From a virus, in IMG/VR virus record IMGVR_UViG_3300037247_000994, positions 1 to 20,976 of that record: a stretch of DNA of 20,976 nucleotides, one strand, 5' to 3'. Made by a program: the position numbers and the translations under genes. Positions 12,638 to 20,779 of this stretch are shown here, piece by piece; within the stretch, counting starts at the first letter, position 1; each line of letters starts with the position of its first letter. The notes under the pieces were generated by a model. That model ran no database searches, was not told the DNA's origin, and saw only the letters and a program-made list of their open reading frames with translations.

Positions 12638-14951
12638 GGATGTAGCCCCTGGCCACGTTCTGAATGACCCCCAACGACTCCATCGCGTCGAGGATGATCT
12701 TCAACTGCGGTGTCGGCACGCGACGGAAGTGCTGCTGGAGATCGCGCTTCTTGATGGGCTGCTGCTGCGCGATGTAGTCCTTGATCTGCTCCTGCCACCG
12801 CGCCTGCTTCTCCTCAATGAGTTTACCCATCAGCGCGCGCGTCACGGTCTCGGCATAGCGGGCCGCCTTCCAGCCCAGGTCGATGTCCTCTCCGACGATG
12901 GTGTTGCGATGGCCCTCGGTCATGACGGCGTAGAGCAGGGCAAACTTCATGGCGTACTCCGGCACCCGTTCGGTGGCGGCAATCTCTTGCTCATCGCTGC
13001 CCTCACGCCGCCCCTCCATCCACGTGAGGTAGTTTTCGTCCCAGACCTCTTCGGCGTCCGAGGCCAGGGCAAACTCGACGTTGTACGTCTTGCCGTCCTC
13101 CCCCGCCACGGCCTCGAAGGCGTCACGGATGTGCGCAATGACCTTTGCCCATACCTTCGGTGCAGGCGGACGGGTGCGAGGCAGCGGCTCGACCTGATGG
13201 CCGTCCACGAACAGGATGCGGTTGCCGAAGCCGCTCGTCCACTCGATCTCGTCGAAGTGCTGGCTGAGCTTGCTGAGCGTGCTGTCCGAGAGGATGCTGG
13301 TGCAGGAGTTGACGAGCACCAGCGGGCGCTTGCGCGTGCGGAGCCGGATGTCCTTCGGGCAATCGAAGGCCGTCAACAGGTGCGGGATGAACCCCGCGCC
13401 GCCGCCACCGGCGGTGGCCTTTGACAGCAGGCGGCAGAACTCATCCTGGTGGATAAGCAGGCGGCGCTCTGGCTTGCCCATCAAGTCCTCTTCGTCAAGC
13501 TCGTGGCCGTCCCTTGTCCTTTCCTTCCAGCCCATCATCACCTTGATGGCATCGTACTCGTCCTGGCCCTCGGCGTCCGCAAACACAGCCGCCTCTAGCA
13601 GCCCCTCGGCACTGCCCATCGCCTGCTCAATGGTCAGGGCCGTACCAGGGAGCCGGTCGACGTCTTCCTTGTCGTACAGCGCCTCCACAAGCTCGATGGC
13701 CCGCGAGTTGGCGGTGGACTTGAAGCTCGCCGTCGGGCCAATGAGCACGGTGTACTGATTGGGGTACAGGCGGCGGCTCTGGTAGACGAAGGCGCGGCGG
13801 CCGAACACGGCCCCAATCACGTTCATCAGGGCGAAGAAATGGTACTCGTCGCAGGCAGCGGTGTTCAGGCGCAACGACTCGCGGTAGTCCTCCCACGGCT
13901 GCACCCAACATTCCTTCGGCAGACCGGCCGGGTCGTGGTTCCGTCGTGTGCGCTCGGCTTGCTTCTTGTCGCGGGCGGGCATGTCCTCGGCGGGCCAGAC
14001 CTGCTTCTTGGTCTGGTCGAGCGCCTGCTCGAAGGCATCCGGGTCGCCCTCGACGCGCAGCCACAAGTCAGTCAGGTCGCCGCCTTTGCCCAGGTCTTCA
14101 GGCAGTTGGATCGTCGTGACCGCGAGGCCCGCCTGCGCCAACTCGACCGCCAACTTCTCGGTGGACTCCGCGCCGGTCGGGTCAACGTCGTAGATGACGT
14201 AGACCTCCTTGATCCCTGCCTCGGTCAACTTGTTGATGGCACGTTGGTTGGGCATGTTGCCCTCGCCCGCCAAGAAGCTGATGGCCGGGAAGCCCGCGCG
14301 CGTCATGATCCAAACGTCCGGCGCGCCCGCACAAACGTAGACCAATTTCTCGCGGGGCAACTTGGGAATGACGCGCTGCAAGTTGTAGACGAGGCTCTGG
14401 CTTTTGACGCCGGACTCAGAGAGCTTCGGCTCCCAATGGTACTTGGGCCGCGAGGTAATGTTCTTGTCGTACCATGCGCCCCGCTTGATCTGGTAGTGCC
14501 GCTGGCGCTTCTTGAGGCCGTCGATCTCATAGTCGATCTCGATGTCGGGGTCGACTTCGGGATCGTCCACGGGAATGCTATAGCCGCCCGCGCCCGGCCC
14601 GATACCGAACTTATCGATCAGCCAGTCGCGGGGCAGCAGTCGCCGCTCCGCCAGGTCGCCCACCACATCCTTCGGCCGCTTTCCGCGACGGCGGATGCTG
14701 GTGCGGTCGAGAATGAAGTCCTCCAGGGCGTTCAGGTTCGTGACGCTGCTCATGGGCGAGCAGGACGCCATGCACTTGACGCCGCCGCTCTCTGGGTTCA
14801 CACGCAGAGACGGCGTGCTGTCATCGTGTCCTGGGCAATGGATGCTGATCCAGCCGTCCTCGTTCTGCTCTAGGTCACAGCCGTCGAGTACAGCGGGCCG
14901 CAGCGCCAGGATGCTTTCCCAAACGGCTGGCCAGGGCGGCAACTTCGCCAC
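12627..14951 (-). CDS. Primase-helicase fusion (CHC2 zinc finger, TOPRIM-like, DUF3987-like ATPase)
   Basis: A 774-residue protein. Residues 35-66 form a CHC2-type zinc finger (C39-P-G-H42, C60, C64). Residues ~200-290 look like TOPRIM: V-Y-V-C-A-G-A-P-D, then V-Y-V-I-Y-D-V-D-P-T-G. The Glu expected before the first Gly (E-G) is Ala here. The C-terminal ATPase, like DUF3987 helicases of phages and plasmids, has Walker A I-G-P-T-A-S-F-K411-S-T, Walker B-like L-L-I-H-Q-D-E504-F and FGNRILFVDG, a possible arginine-finger strand. The last ~80 residues look like a small winged helix. The start is GTG 14951 in a TAGTG overlap with the upstream gene. It is the likely replicative helicase; primer synthesis is uncertain because of the missing Glu. 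Confidence 0.88.
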   Translation of the reverse strand: MAKLPPWPAVWESILALRPAVLDGCDLEQNEDGWISIHCPGHDDSTPSLRVNPESGGVKCMASCSPMSSVTNLNALEDFILDRTSIRRRGKRPKDVVGDLAERRLLPRDWLIDKFGIGPGAGGYSIPVDDPEVDPDIEIDYEIDGLKKRQRHYQIKRGAWYDKNITSRPKYHWEPKLSESGVKSQSLVYNLQRVIPKLPREKLVYVCAGAPDVWIMTRAGFPAISFLAGEGNMPNQRAINKLTEAGIKEVYVIYDVDPTGAESTEKLAVELAQAGLAVTTIQLPEDLGKGGDLTDLWLRVEGDPDAFEQALDQTKKQVWPAEDMPARDKKQAERTRRNHDPAGLPKECWVQPWEDYRESLRLNTAACDEYHFFALMNVIGAVFGRRAFVYQSRRLYPNQYTVLIGPTASFKSTANSRAIELVEALYDKEDVDRLPGTALTIEQAMGSAEGLLEAAVFADAEGQDEYDAIKVMMGWKERTRDGHELDEEDLMGKPERRLLIHQDEFCRLLSKATAGGGGAGFIPHLLTAFDCPKDIRLRTRKRPLVLVNSCTSILSDSTLSKLSQHFDEIEWTSGFGNRILFVDGHQVEPLPRTRPPAPKVWAKVIAHIRDAFEAVAGEDGKTYNVEFALASDAEEVWDENYLTWMEGRREGSDEQEIAATERVPEYAMKFALLYAVMTEGHRNTIVGEDIDLGWKAARYAETVTRALMGKLIEEKQARWQEQIKDYIAQQQPIKKRDLQQHFRRVPTPQLKIILDAMESLGVIQNVARGYILAD

Positions 14952-15256
14952 TAATCGTGCTCCTCGTGCTCCTCGTGATCTTCATCGCCCATGCCGGTGT
15001 GGATGCAGACGTGAACGTCGTGGGCCACCACGTCCAGGTCGAGATCGCTGCCGTCCGGGTTGCCCGTGACGGCCTTGGCGATGGCATCCTCCGGCGAATC
15101 GGCGCGTTGGACGAGAATTGTCTGGTGGGTGTCGATGTCCACCAGGTACTCGCCGCTCTCGCCAGGATCATCCTCTCGCGGCTTCACCGGGAACTCCTGG
15201 ATGTTGACAGGGCCGACTGGTGCTCCCACGCGGGACGATTCATCATTGTGGCTCAT
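14951..15256 (-). CDS. Acidic hypothetical protein with His/Glu tail
   Basis: A 101-residue protein starting at ATG 15256, which forms an ATGA overlap with the methylase stop and has GGGGAGG six bases upstream. The first 30 residues are polar; the middle has a strand-helix layout (GEYLVDIDTHQTILVQRADSPEDAIAKAV). The end is acidic with repeated His-Glu-Glu (EDHEEHEEHD), from a short 9-bp DNA repeat. It may bind metal through the tail. Function unknown. Confidence 0.72.
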   Translation of the reverse strand: MSHNDESSRVGAPVGPVNIQEFPVKPREDDPGESGEYLVDIDTHQTILVQRADSPEDAIAKAVTGNPDGSDLDLDVVAHDVHVCIHTGMGDEDHEEHEEHD

Positions 15257-16524
15257 GCTTTCCTCCCCTTCAAGCGCCGCAGCGCGATTCCGCAATACTC
15301 TGGGCTGATGTCGACCCCAATGAAGCCGAAGCCCTCCTCGGTGGCGGCCAGCAGCGTCGAGCCGCTTCCGCAGAACGGGTCGAGCACTACGCCGTCTGGC
15401 GGCGTCACCAGGCGGACGAGCCAGCGCATCAGGGCGATGGGTTTGACCGTCGGGTGCTTGTTGTCCTCGCCGCGCTCCTTCTTCGTTGCCTTCGGGCAGT
15501 AGAAGAAGCGTGACGCCCCGTCAGTTTGGGCGTCGACCATCCCGGCCGGGCAATCGGGCTCATGGGCGAAGCCTCCCCCTTCGCGGCGCGTGGCTCCGGG
15601 CGTACCTGTAATGTTCGTGGCCCCCTTGTCCGCGTAACGGCGGCCCTTCGCTGGTTCCTTAGCGCGGCTCTTGACCTTCTCCGGCAGCGGCTGAGGATCA
15701 ACGCACGTACATTGTAGCAGAACATTGGCTGGCCAGCGACCCAGAGCGTTAGTGCGCTCAACTGATGCCCGCTGTGCCTCCGCCATCTTCTCCTTGCTGC
15801 CCTTGCTGAAGCCGAGATCGCTGCCTACGACGCCCTTCCGCTTCGCCGGATCGCTCTGGGGCGTGTGGACGACCTCGCCGCCCGTCGAAATGCGGGTGCC
15901 GTCGATGTTCAGCGCGCCGGTGCCCCACTTGAGGACGTTGGCGGCGACGGTCTCTTCTGTCAATGGCTTCCGGGCCAGCAGGATCGGCTCCCATGCGGGC
16001 TTGAGCGCCGTCCCCCAACCCCCCCACTCTTTAGCGGCGTTGGTGGCCGGTGCCGTCAAGTATTTAGGCCGTGCCTGTCCTCCAGAGTAAACAGATTCCG
16101 TATGCACACGCTGACGATAATTCGGGTCACGTCCCACTACTTCTCGTTCCGCCCCAGCCGCCTTGTCGATAGCCTTGCTCACGTCCATTGACTTCGGCAT
16201 CCCCTGTCCGTACAGCCAGATCAGCAGGTCGCGCACCTCGAACCCCGCGTCCTCGACGGCGCACCACATTCGATGATGCGTGCGGGTGCCGCCGAACACG
16301 ACCATGTGACCGCCTGGCTTCAAGACGCGCAAGCACGCCTTCCAGGTCTCCGGCCGGAACGAGACGCCGCTGGCGTCCCAGCCTTTGCCCATGAACTTTA
16401 GCTCGTAGGGCGGGTCGACGGCGATAGCCTCCACTGAATCATCCTCCAGGAGCGCCAGGGCCTCCAGGATGTCGCCCTCGATAATGAGGCCGTCCATCTT
16501 GTCCAGCCAGTGTTGCTTCGTCAT
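15253..16524 (-). CDS. DNA methyltransferase, beta-class (N4-cytosine or N6-adenine)
   Basis: A 423-residue SAM-dependent DNA methylase. Motif IV D37-P-P-Y comes first and the SAM-binding motif I D382-P-F-C-G-S-G near the end, the order of beta-class enzymes. About 300 residues between them include the target-recognition region, with several blocks (GQGMPKSMDVSKAIDKAAG, KATKKERGEDNKHPTVKP) typical of phage methylases of this type. Methylation target cannot be read off. It starts at ATG 16524, three bases after the Dam-like stop, with no visible Shine-Dalgarno, so translation may depend on coupling. The likely role is shielding phage DNA from host restriction. Confidence 0.9.
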   Translation of the reverse strand: MTKQHWLDKMDGLIIEGDILEALALLEDDSVEAIAVDPPYELKFMGKGWDASGVSFRPETWKACLRVLKPGGHMVVFGGTRTHHRMWCAVEDAGFEVRDLLIWLYGQGMPKSMDVSKAIDKAAGAEREVVGRDPNYRQRVHTESVYSGGQARPKYLTAPATNAAKEWGGWGTALKPAWEPILLARKPLTEETVAANVLKWGTGALNIDGTRISTGGEVVHTPQSDPAKRKGVVGSDLGFSKGSKEKMAEAQRASVERTNALGRWPANVLLQCTCVDPQPLPEKVKSRAKEPAKGRRYADKGATNITGTPGATRREGGGFAHEPDCPAGMVDAQTDGASRFFYCPKATKKERGEDNKHPTVKPIALMRWLVRLVTPPDGVVLDPFCGSGSTLLAATEEGFGFIGVDISPEYCGIALRRLKGRKA

Positions 16525-16527
16525 CGA

Positions 16528-17379
16528 CTATTCAATTCGGATCGCCGCCTTCGGATAGTTGGGCGAGAACCATACGCACTCCTCCTGCGTACCGCGCTTG
16601 CCGCCCCGCTTTACGCGGGCCGCGTTGTTGGGCCGACTGATGAGGCGCTTGCGCCAGCCAGCCACTTCGAGCGGTTCATAGATTTCGTGTTCATAACCGC
16701 TCAGAACGGCCAGGCCCTTGATCGGGAGCAGTGCCGCCACCAGTGCTCGATGCTGATCGTTGGACATTTCATTGGCGTAGCTCGCTTTGTCCACGCGCTC
16801 AGAGTGAACGTAGGGTGGATCGAGGTAGAACAACGTCTCTGGATCGTCGTACCGCTTGATGCACTTTTCGAAGCCCTCGCCGTCAATCTGCACCCGCCGG
16901 AGCCGTTGGATGGCCTCTGGTAGCCGATCAATCACACGGAGCCAGCGGCTCGTGGCCGCAGACATTCCGCCGCTGGAATTGGCCTTACAGAACCGCCAGC
17001 CCGCCGTCGTGCTGCCGGAGAACGATTGGTGCATGACCACGAAGAACCGCCGGGCCTTCTCCATTTCGTCGATGCCCTTCGCGCGCCAGTTGTCGCGGCA
17101 GAATTTATACTCCTGCCGACTGTGTGGCGTCAGCAGCAGCAGATCGCGCAGCAGATGGCCATCCTCGCCGTCCCGGTACTTGTCCTGAAGTACAGTGAAG
17201 AAGTTTACCAGCCCGTCGTCGATGTCGTTGTAGACCTCGACCTCTGCCGGTTCTTCAATAGCAAACAGAAGGGTTGCGGCACCGCCGAAGACCTCAACAT
17301 AGTTATGATGTGGCGGCAGGGGCAGCAGGTACTTCACGAGCCATCCCTTTGCTCCATACCAGCGCGCGGGCGTGAGCAT
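16528..17379 (-). CDS. Dam-type (D12 class) N6-adenine methyltransferase
   Basis: A 283-residue protein of normal D12-class length. Motif X is R-W-Y-G-A-K-G near residue 7, motif I V-E-V-F-G-G-A-A31-35, acidic E-V-Y-N-D near 50, and motif IV L-D187-P-P-Y190. Alpha-class Dam homologues methylate adenine, often in GATC, but specificity is not visible. It starts at ATG 17379 in a TAATG overlap with the nuclease gene. Phage orphan Dam enzymes guard against GATC-type restriction. The GATC-containing repeats at 12208-12345 could be substrates if it is a GATC methylase; this is speculative. Confidence 0.9.
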   Translation of the reverse strand: MLTPARWYGAKGWLVKYLLPLPPHHNYVEVFGGAATLLFAIEEPAEVEVYNDIDDGLVNFFTVLQDKYRDGEDGHLLRDLLLLTPHSRQEYKFCRDNWRAKGIDEMEKARRFFVVMHQSFSGSTTAGWRFCKANSSGGMSAATSRWLRVIDRLPEAIQRLRRVQIDGEGFEKCIKRYDDPETLFYLDPPYVHSERVDKASYANEMSNDQHRALVAALLPIKGLAVLSGYEHEIYEPLEVAGWRKRLISRPNNAARVKRGGKRGTQEECVWFSPNYPKAAIRIE

Positions 17380-17936
17380 TAGGCGATCCTCCGGTAGAAC
17401 TCCTCGTATTTGGCCCGTAGGTGATCTCCTTCATCGAGCACCTTCATCTTTCGGGCGTTCACAAACCACGTGGAGTAGCGCGACCAGTCCGTCTGCACCG
17501 CCTCGTTGAGCGGCCCACGACCGATCTCCTGTGCCCGTTCTAGCGTGGTGCCATAGAGCCGGGCTTCATCAACGATATAGAAGAGGATGTACACCCGAAT
17601 CGTCCCATCCTTCGAGTGATCGATGTAGCGGCTGAGTTGGTTGCGCTCGATACCCGCATCGCTGGTGCCCATCGCGTGGGTGTAAGTGAGTTCCGACTTT
17701 CCCTTCGCCTCGACGAGCCGTAGCTCACGGCCCCGGAGCAACGTGAAATCCGGGTGCGAATCAGGGACATCCAGGTTCTCCGTGACATGCCAGCCATGCG
17801 ATTCTTCGGTCTCCTTGAGCCACCAACCAACGAGCGATTGCGCCGCTCGGCCGATGCGCTTGTCCTTTAGAGATAGTTGCTTCTTCACTCCAGCCTCACT
17901 CTTCTTCGGAATCTTGCCACGGGAGCTTTTGGCCAC
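17379..17936 (-). CDS. PD-(D/E)XK-type nuclease
   Basis: A 185-residue protein whose core reads S-H-P62-D63-F-T-L-L, 12 residues, V-E76-A-K78, the PD...ExK catalytic pattern; N-Q100-L-S-R-Y follows, as in RecB-like and resolvase-like nucleases. It is basic at the N-terminus. The start is GTG 17936 (AGGA upstream), but GTG 17888 with GAGG upstream is possible, giving 169 residues and no overlap with the gene at 17896-18054. It lies directly before two methylases, so a restriction-like or a junction-resolving role is possible. The nuclease fold is clear from motif; cut specificity is unknown. Confidence 0.72.
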   Translation of the reverse strand: MAKSSRGKIPKKSEAGVKKQLSLKDKRIGRAAQSLVGWWLKETEESHGWHVTENLDVPDSHPDFTLLRGRELRLVEAKGKSELTYTHAMGTSDAGIERNQLSRYIDHSKDGTIRVYILFYIVDEARLYGTTLERAQEIGRGPLNEAVQTDWSRYSTWFVNARKMKVLDEGDHLRAKYEEFYRRIA

Positions 17937-18054
17937 GTCGTCCTAAATCCCAGCCCGACTCTACCCAGACACGGAATGTGTATTGCCAATCCTTTCGGCC
18001 GACAAGCAGACCAGCAAGCCACCAGCGGAAGCGTCGCGTGCGGGAGCGTTTCAT
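17896..18054 (-). CDS. Small basic protein overlapping the nuclease gene
   Basis: A 52-residue frame starting at ATG 18054 in an ATGA overlap with the stop of the upstream gene, and ending at TGA 17896. The N-terminus is very basic (MKRSRTRRFRWW), a short hydrophobic LAGLLVG follows, then aromatic residues (WQYTFRVWVESGWD) and an acidic end. It fills most of the 114-base gap between the nuclease and the winged-helix gene and overlaps the nuclease by 41 bases if that gene starts at 17936. The coupling overlap is the main support. Function unknown. Confidence 0.55.
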   Translation of the reverse strand: MKRSRTRRFRWWLAGLLVGRKDWQYTFRVWVESGWDLGRRGQKLPWQDSEEE

Positions 18055-18686
18055 GATTCCCTCATCTTCGGCAGTGACACGCCGCCCTTATCCTTCCACT
18101 CGCTCACCAGGCGCGGCAGGTGGAATTGGAAGAACGGCAGCGTGGACGGCTCATCGGCTCGCCGATGGCGGAAGAACCAGGTGGCGACCTGCTTCAACGT
18201 CTCCAGCGAGTACGTGCGCAGCATCTCGTCAATGAGCGCCGTGTCCCGGCCCCGGCCTCGCTGCGGGCGCGGGTACGGTTCCTCGACATGGCGCTCGTGT
18301 AGTTCGCACCAATGATTGATGAATTCCCAGACCGTGCGCCACGGCGTCTTGGGCGCACTGGCGCGCTTCTCGACTGGCGGGGCGTCGGGATCGACCTCCG
18401 GCACCGCGTTTACGGTGATCGTCGGCGGCCGCTCCTCCGTGTCGAGCCAGAGGAAGCCGTACCCCTCTAGCTCCTGGACGACGACACCGAAGCGCGTCTT
18501 GCTGATGCCCAGGTATCGGGTGATGCGGGTGATGCTGACCTCCGTCCCCGCCAGGCGGTCGTCTGACAGCGCCTCATAGACCATGCTCGCCTCCCGCGAG
18601 ACGACGTGCTTCCAGTGCTCATCCCAGTGGTCAGGGAGCCGGTCTAGCGGCTCGGCGTGCGTAATGCAGAATGTGGCGTCAGCCAT
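18051..18686 (-). CDS. Winged-helix-like replication or regulatory protein
   Basis: A 211-residue protein. Residues ~30-80 read as a winged helix: helix EASMVYEALS, then ITRITRYLGISKTRFGVVVQELEGYGFL, the classic recognition-helix and turn followed by wing strands. A proline-rich linker follows, and the C-terminal half holds aromatic helices (WRTVWEFINHWCELH, LKQVATWFFRHRR). The layout resembles DnaD-like or phage O-type replication proteins, which bind an origin and recruit the helicase; a plain transcription regulator is possible. ATG 18686 overlaps the helicase stop by 8 bases. Fold assignment moderate, role tentative. Confidence 0.7.
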   Translation of the reverse strand: MADATFCITHAEPLDRLPDHWDEHWKHVVSREASMVYEALSDDRLAGTEVSITRITRYLGISKTRFGVVVQELEGYGFLWLDTEERPPTITVNAVPEVDPDAPPVEKRASAPKTPWRTVWEFINHWCELHERHVEEPYPRPQRGRGRDTALIDEMLRTYSLETLKQVATWFFRHRRADEPSTLPFFQFHLPRLVSEWKDKGGVSLPKMRES

Positions 18687-20367
18687 TCGACCCCCTTACG
18701 TCACCTTTCCTAATCCTAGCCATTAGCGCCTTCGGTGTCAATGTCTCCTGCGGGAATCCGGCATCCTTCACTGCTTGGAGCCGTTGCTTGCTGTGCCCGA
18801 CGAGGTACTTGTCCGAGTGGGAGTCCCAGATGTCGAACACCGCGAGGTAGTCCTTGCCCTCGACTACTCGCAGCCCGCGCCCGATGCGCTGGATGACCTT
18901 GTGACGCGCTTTGCCGCCCCCAGCTAGGATGAGCGCCCCAATCTCCGGTACGTTCACGCCCTCGTCGAAGATCGTCGTGGAGATAGCACAGGTGATGCGG
19001 CCGTCCTGTAACGCCTCCATCACCGCGAGGCGCTTCTCCGTCGAGTCGGTGCCGGAGATGAATTCGGCGCGCACATCGATCTCTCGGAGGGCGCGCTTGA
19101 TGTTGCGGCCCTGCTCTGACCATGCCACCAAGATCAGCGTAGGCACGCCCCATCCCTCAGACGTGCCCTGCGCGATCTCCGCGATGAGCCGATTGCGCTT
19201 CACGTGGTCGGCGATGCCGTCGCGGTACACGTCGATGTACCGCATCTCCTCGTCATCCAAGAGCGGGAACTTCGGGGCGACCGTAACCACGAACGGCTCC
19301 GTCAGCCAGCCTTCCTCAATGGCCTCCTTCGCCTTGAACGAGTAGAAGATTTCGCCCGTGGCCCCAGTGAGCTTCAACTCAGTGATGGGGTCGGACTTCG
19401 TAGGCGTGGCGCTGTAGCCGAAGCGCCAGTAGGCGGGGATGCAGTTGACCACGGGCCACCATGTCTTGGCCGTGGAGCGGTGGCACTCGTCTAGGTGCAG
19501 GGCGTCGAACGTCGCCAGCCATTCCCGCGTCACCTCGGACTCGGTGAAGTCAAGCTCGCCGCTGCAACGACGGAGGCCCTTCTTCACGTCACAGGTGCGC
19601 TGGTCTAGCTCCCCTGCCGCGCCACAGCGCAGGCAGACTGGCATCAGCCGCCGCACGAGCGTTTGGTAGAGGGCGGCCGTGATGAGGCCGGGTGATTCCA
19701 CGTCATCGCCCACGATGCCGTACAGGTGCTCTGGGTCAGCGTTAGGGAAGGCGAGACGGGCCGCCTCACGGTCGGTGCCCTGGAACCGGCGGATGGTCTG
19801 CCACGCCAGGTCGCGGGAGGCGACGATGATGAGGGAGCGGCACGCCAGCCGCCGGATCATCTCCGCCATGATCTCTGTCTTGCCGGTGCCGGTCGCCGCG
19901 TCGAACACACCGCGCTTGGCCGCCTCAGCGCGATTACAGGCGTCCTCCTGGTAGGGCCGGAGGTCAATGTTGGTCAACTGCCCGCCCACTAGCTGGGGCT
20001 CAACCAGGGGCGGCTGCGAGCGATCTTCGATGTCGACGTCGACGCCTAGCTCCTGGAGCCGCGCCCCGGTGCGGGCTGTCAATCCACCAGGGAGGGTGCC
20101 GCTCTGCCGCCGGTAAAGAGAAATGTATCCATCCCAGGTGCCGTTCCGATACTTCGGCATAAACGCGAACCCCTCCGGTCGGAATCGAAGGAGTCGATAC
20201 GTTGCATCGACTACGCCGGGATCGTTGGTACGAAGACGTGCCCATACTTCATTATAAACGAGGTGGGCCGTGGCCCCCGCGCTGGGCAGGATGGGCACAC
20301 GGCTTACGGCGCGCTTCTTGGCCCGCCACTGCTTGACTCGCCAGTAGGAACCTTTCTTACGCGGCAA
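18679..20367 (-). CDS. UvsW-like DEAH/DECH superfamily 2 helicase
   Basis: A 562-residue SF2 helicase. An N-terminal region (residues 35-120) with FMPKYRNGTWDG is the UvsW-type DNA-binding element. Motif Q/I: L-R-P-Y-Q and A-T-G160-T-G-K-T-E; motif II D293-E-C-H; motif III S319-A-T-P; motif V D-E-G-V-N; motif VI Q493-R-I-G-R-G-L-R. Between I and II a four-Cys insertion (C245, C248, C259, C268) forms a probable zinc knuckle not found in T4 UvsW. The expected role is unwinding R-loops and branch migration of recombination intermediates. It overlaps its neighbours by about ten bases on each side. Confidence 0.9.
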   Translation of the reverse strand: MPRKKGSYWRVKQWRAKKRAVSRVPILPSAGATAHLVYNEVWARLRTNDPGVVDATYRLLRFRPEGFAFMPKYRNGTWDGYISLYRRQSGTLPGGLTARTGARLQELGVDVDIEDRSQPPLVEPQLVGGQLTNIDLRPYQEDACNRAEAAKRGVFDAATGTGKTEIMAEMIRRLACRSLIIVASRDLAWQTIRRFQGTDREAARLAFPNADPEHLYGIVGDDVESPGLITAALYQTLVRRLMPVCLRCGAAGELDQRTCDVKKGLRRCSGELDFTESEVTREWLATFDALHLDECHRSTAKTWWPVVNCIPAYWRFGYSATPTKSDPITELKLTGATGEIFYSFKAKEAIEEGWLTEPFVVTVAPKFPLLDDEEMRYIDVYRDGIADHVKRNRLIAEIAQGTSEGWGVPTLILVAWSEQGRNIKRALREIDVRAEFISGTDSTEKRLAVMEALQDGRITCAISTTIFDEGVNVPEIGALILAGGGKARHKVIQRIGRGLRVVEGKDYLAVFDIWDSHSDKYLVGHSKQRLQAVKDAGFPQETLTPKALMARIRKGDVRGSNG

Positions 20368-20776
20368 TGGCGGCTCGCTTTCGCCTGCGGTAACGGCGTG
20401 AGGCTTCGTTCACACACATTCGACATCCTCGCCAACCACTGGGATAGGTGTAGAGATTATCGCCGGAGTAGGAATGCCCGGCCGGGCAATGGGTTTTACG
20501 TCGATGGGATGAATCGCCCCGCAAATTATTGATGCGGTGCGTAACCGCTTCCAGATGCAAGGGGCGGACGCAAGCAGGACGGCGACAGAGATGATCCAAT
20601 TCCAGGCCGTCGGGGATGGAACCGACCCAGTGCTCATACGCCCAACGGTGGGCTAGCACCATATGGCCGCCAGCCCAGAAACGACCATAGCCGCCATTGT
20701 TTTTCGTGCCAAGCCAGAGCCAATGAGTCGAGGTCTTCCGCACCTTGGCCCAGAATCGGGCTTCCTCGTTCGCCAA
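20357..20776 (-). CDS. HNH homing-type endonuclease
   Basis: A 139-residue HNH protein: W-L-W-L-G-T-K-N-N-G-G-Y-G near residue 20, then A-H-R-W-A-Y, L60-D-H-L-C64, P-A-C-V-R-P-L-H-L-E and N84, which is the HNH_3-type core, followed by a second zinc-binding part (C97, H101, C118, C121) and a basic C-terminus. The start is TTG 20776, two bases past the upstream stop codon, and its end overlaps the helicase start by 11 bases. Such proteins are frequently mobile and cut intron-less targets in related phages. The family call is strong. Confidence 0.88.
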   Translation of the reverse strand: MANEEARFWAKVRKTSTHWLWLGTKNNGGYGRFWAGGHMVLAHRWAYEHWVGSIPDGLELDHLCRRPACVRPLHLEAVTHRINNLRGDSSHRRKTHCPAGHSYSGDNLYTYPSGWRGCRMCVNEASRRYRRRKRAAIAA

Positions 20777-20779
20777 GGA

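Noticed and set aside
12157-12798. A 213-codon minus-strand frame through the endonuclease VII gene.
   Set aside because: It overlaps two motif-supported genes in another frame and has no recognisable content; only the last 28 codons are kept as a doubtful leader peptide.
13839-14873. A 344-codon plus-strand frame.
   Set aside because: It lies wholly antisense to the primase-helicase, whose motifs are clear.
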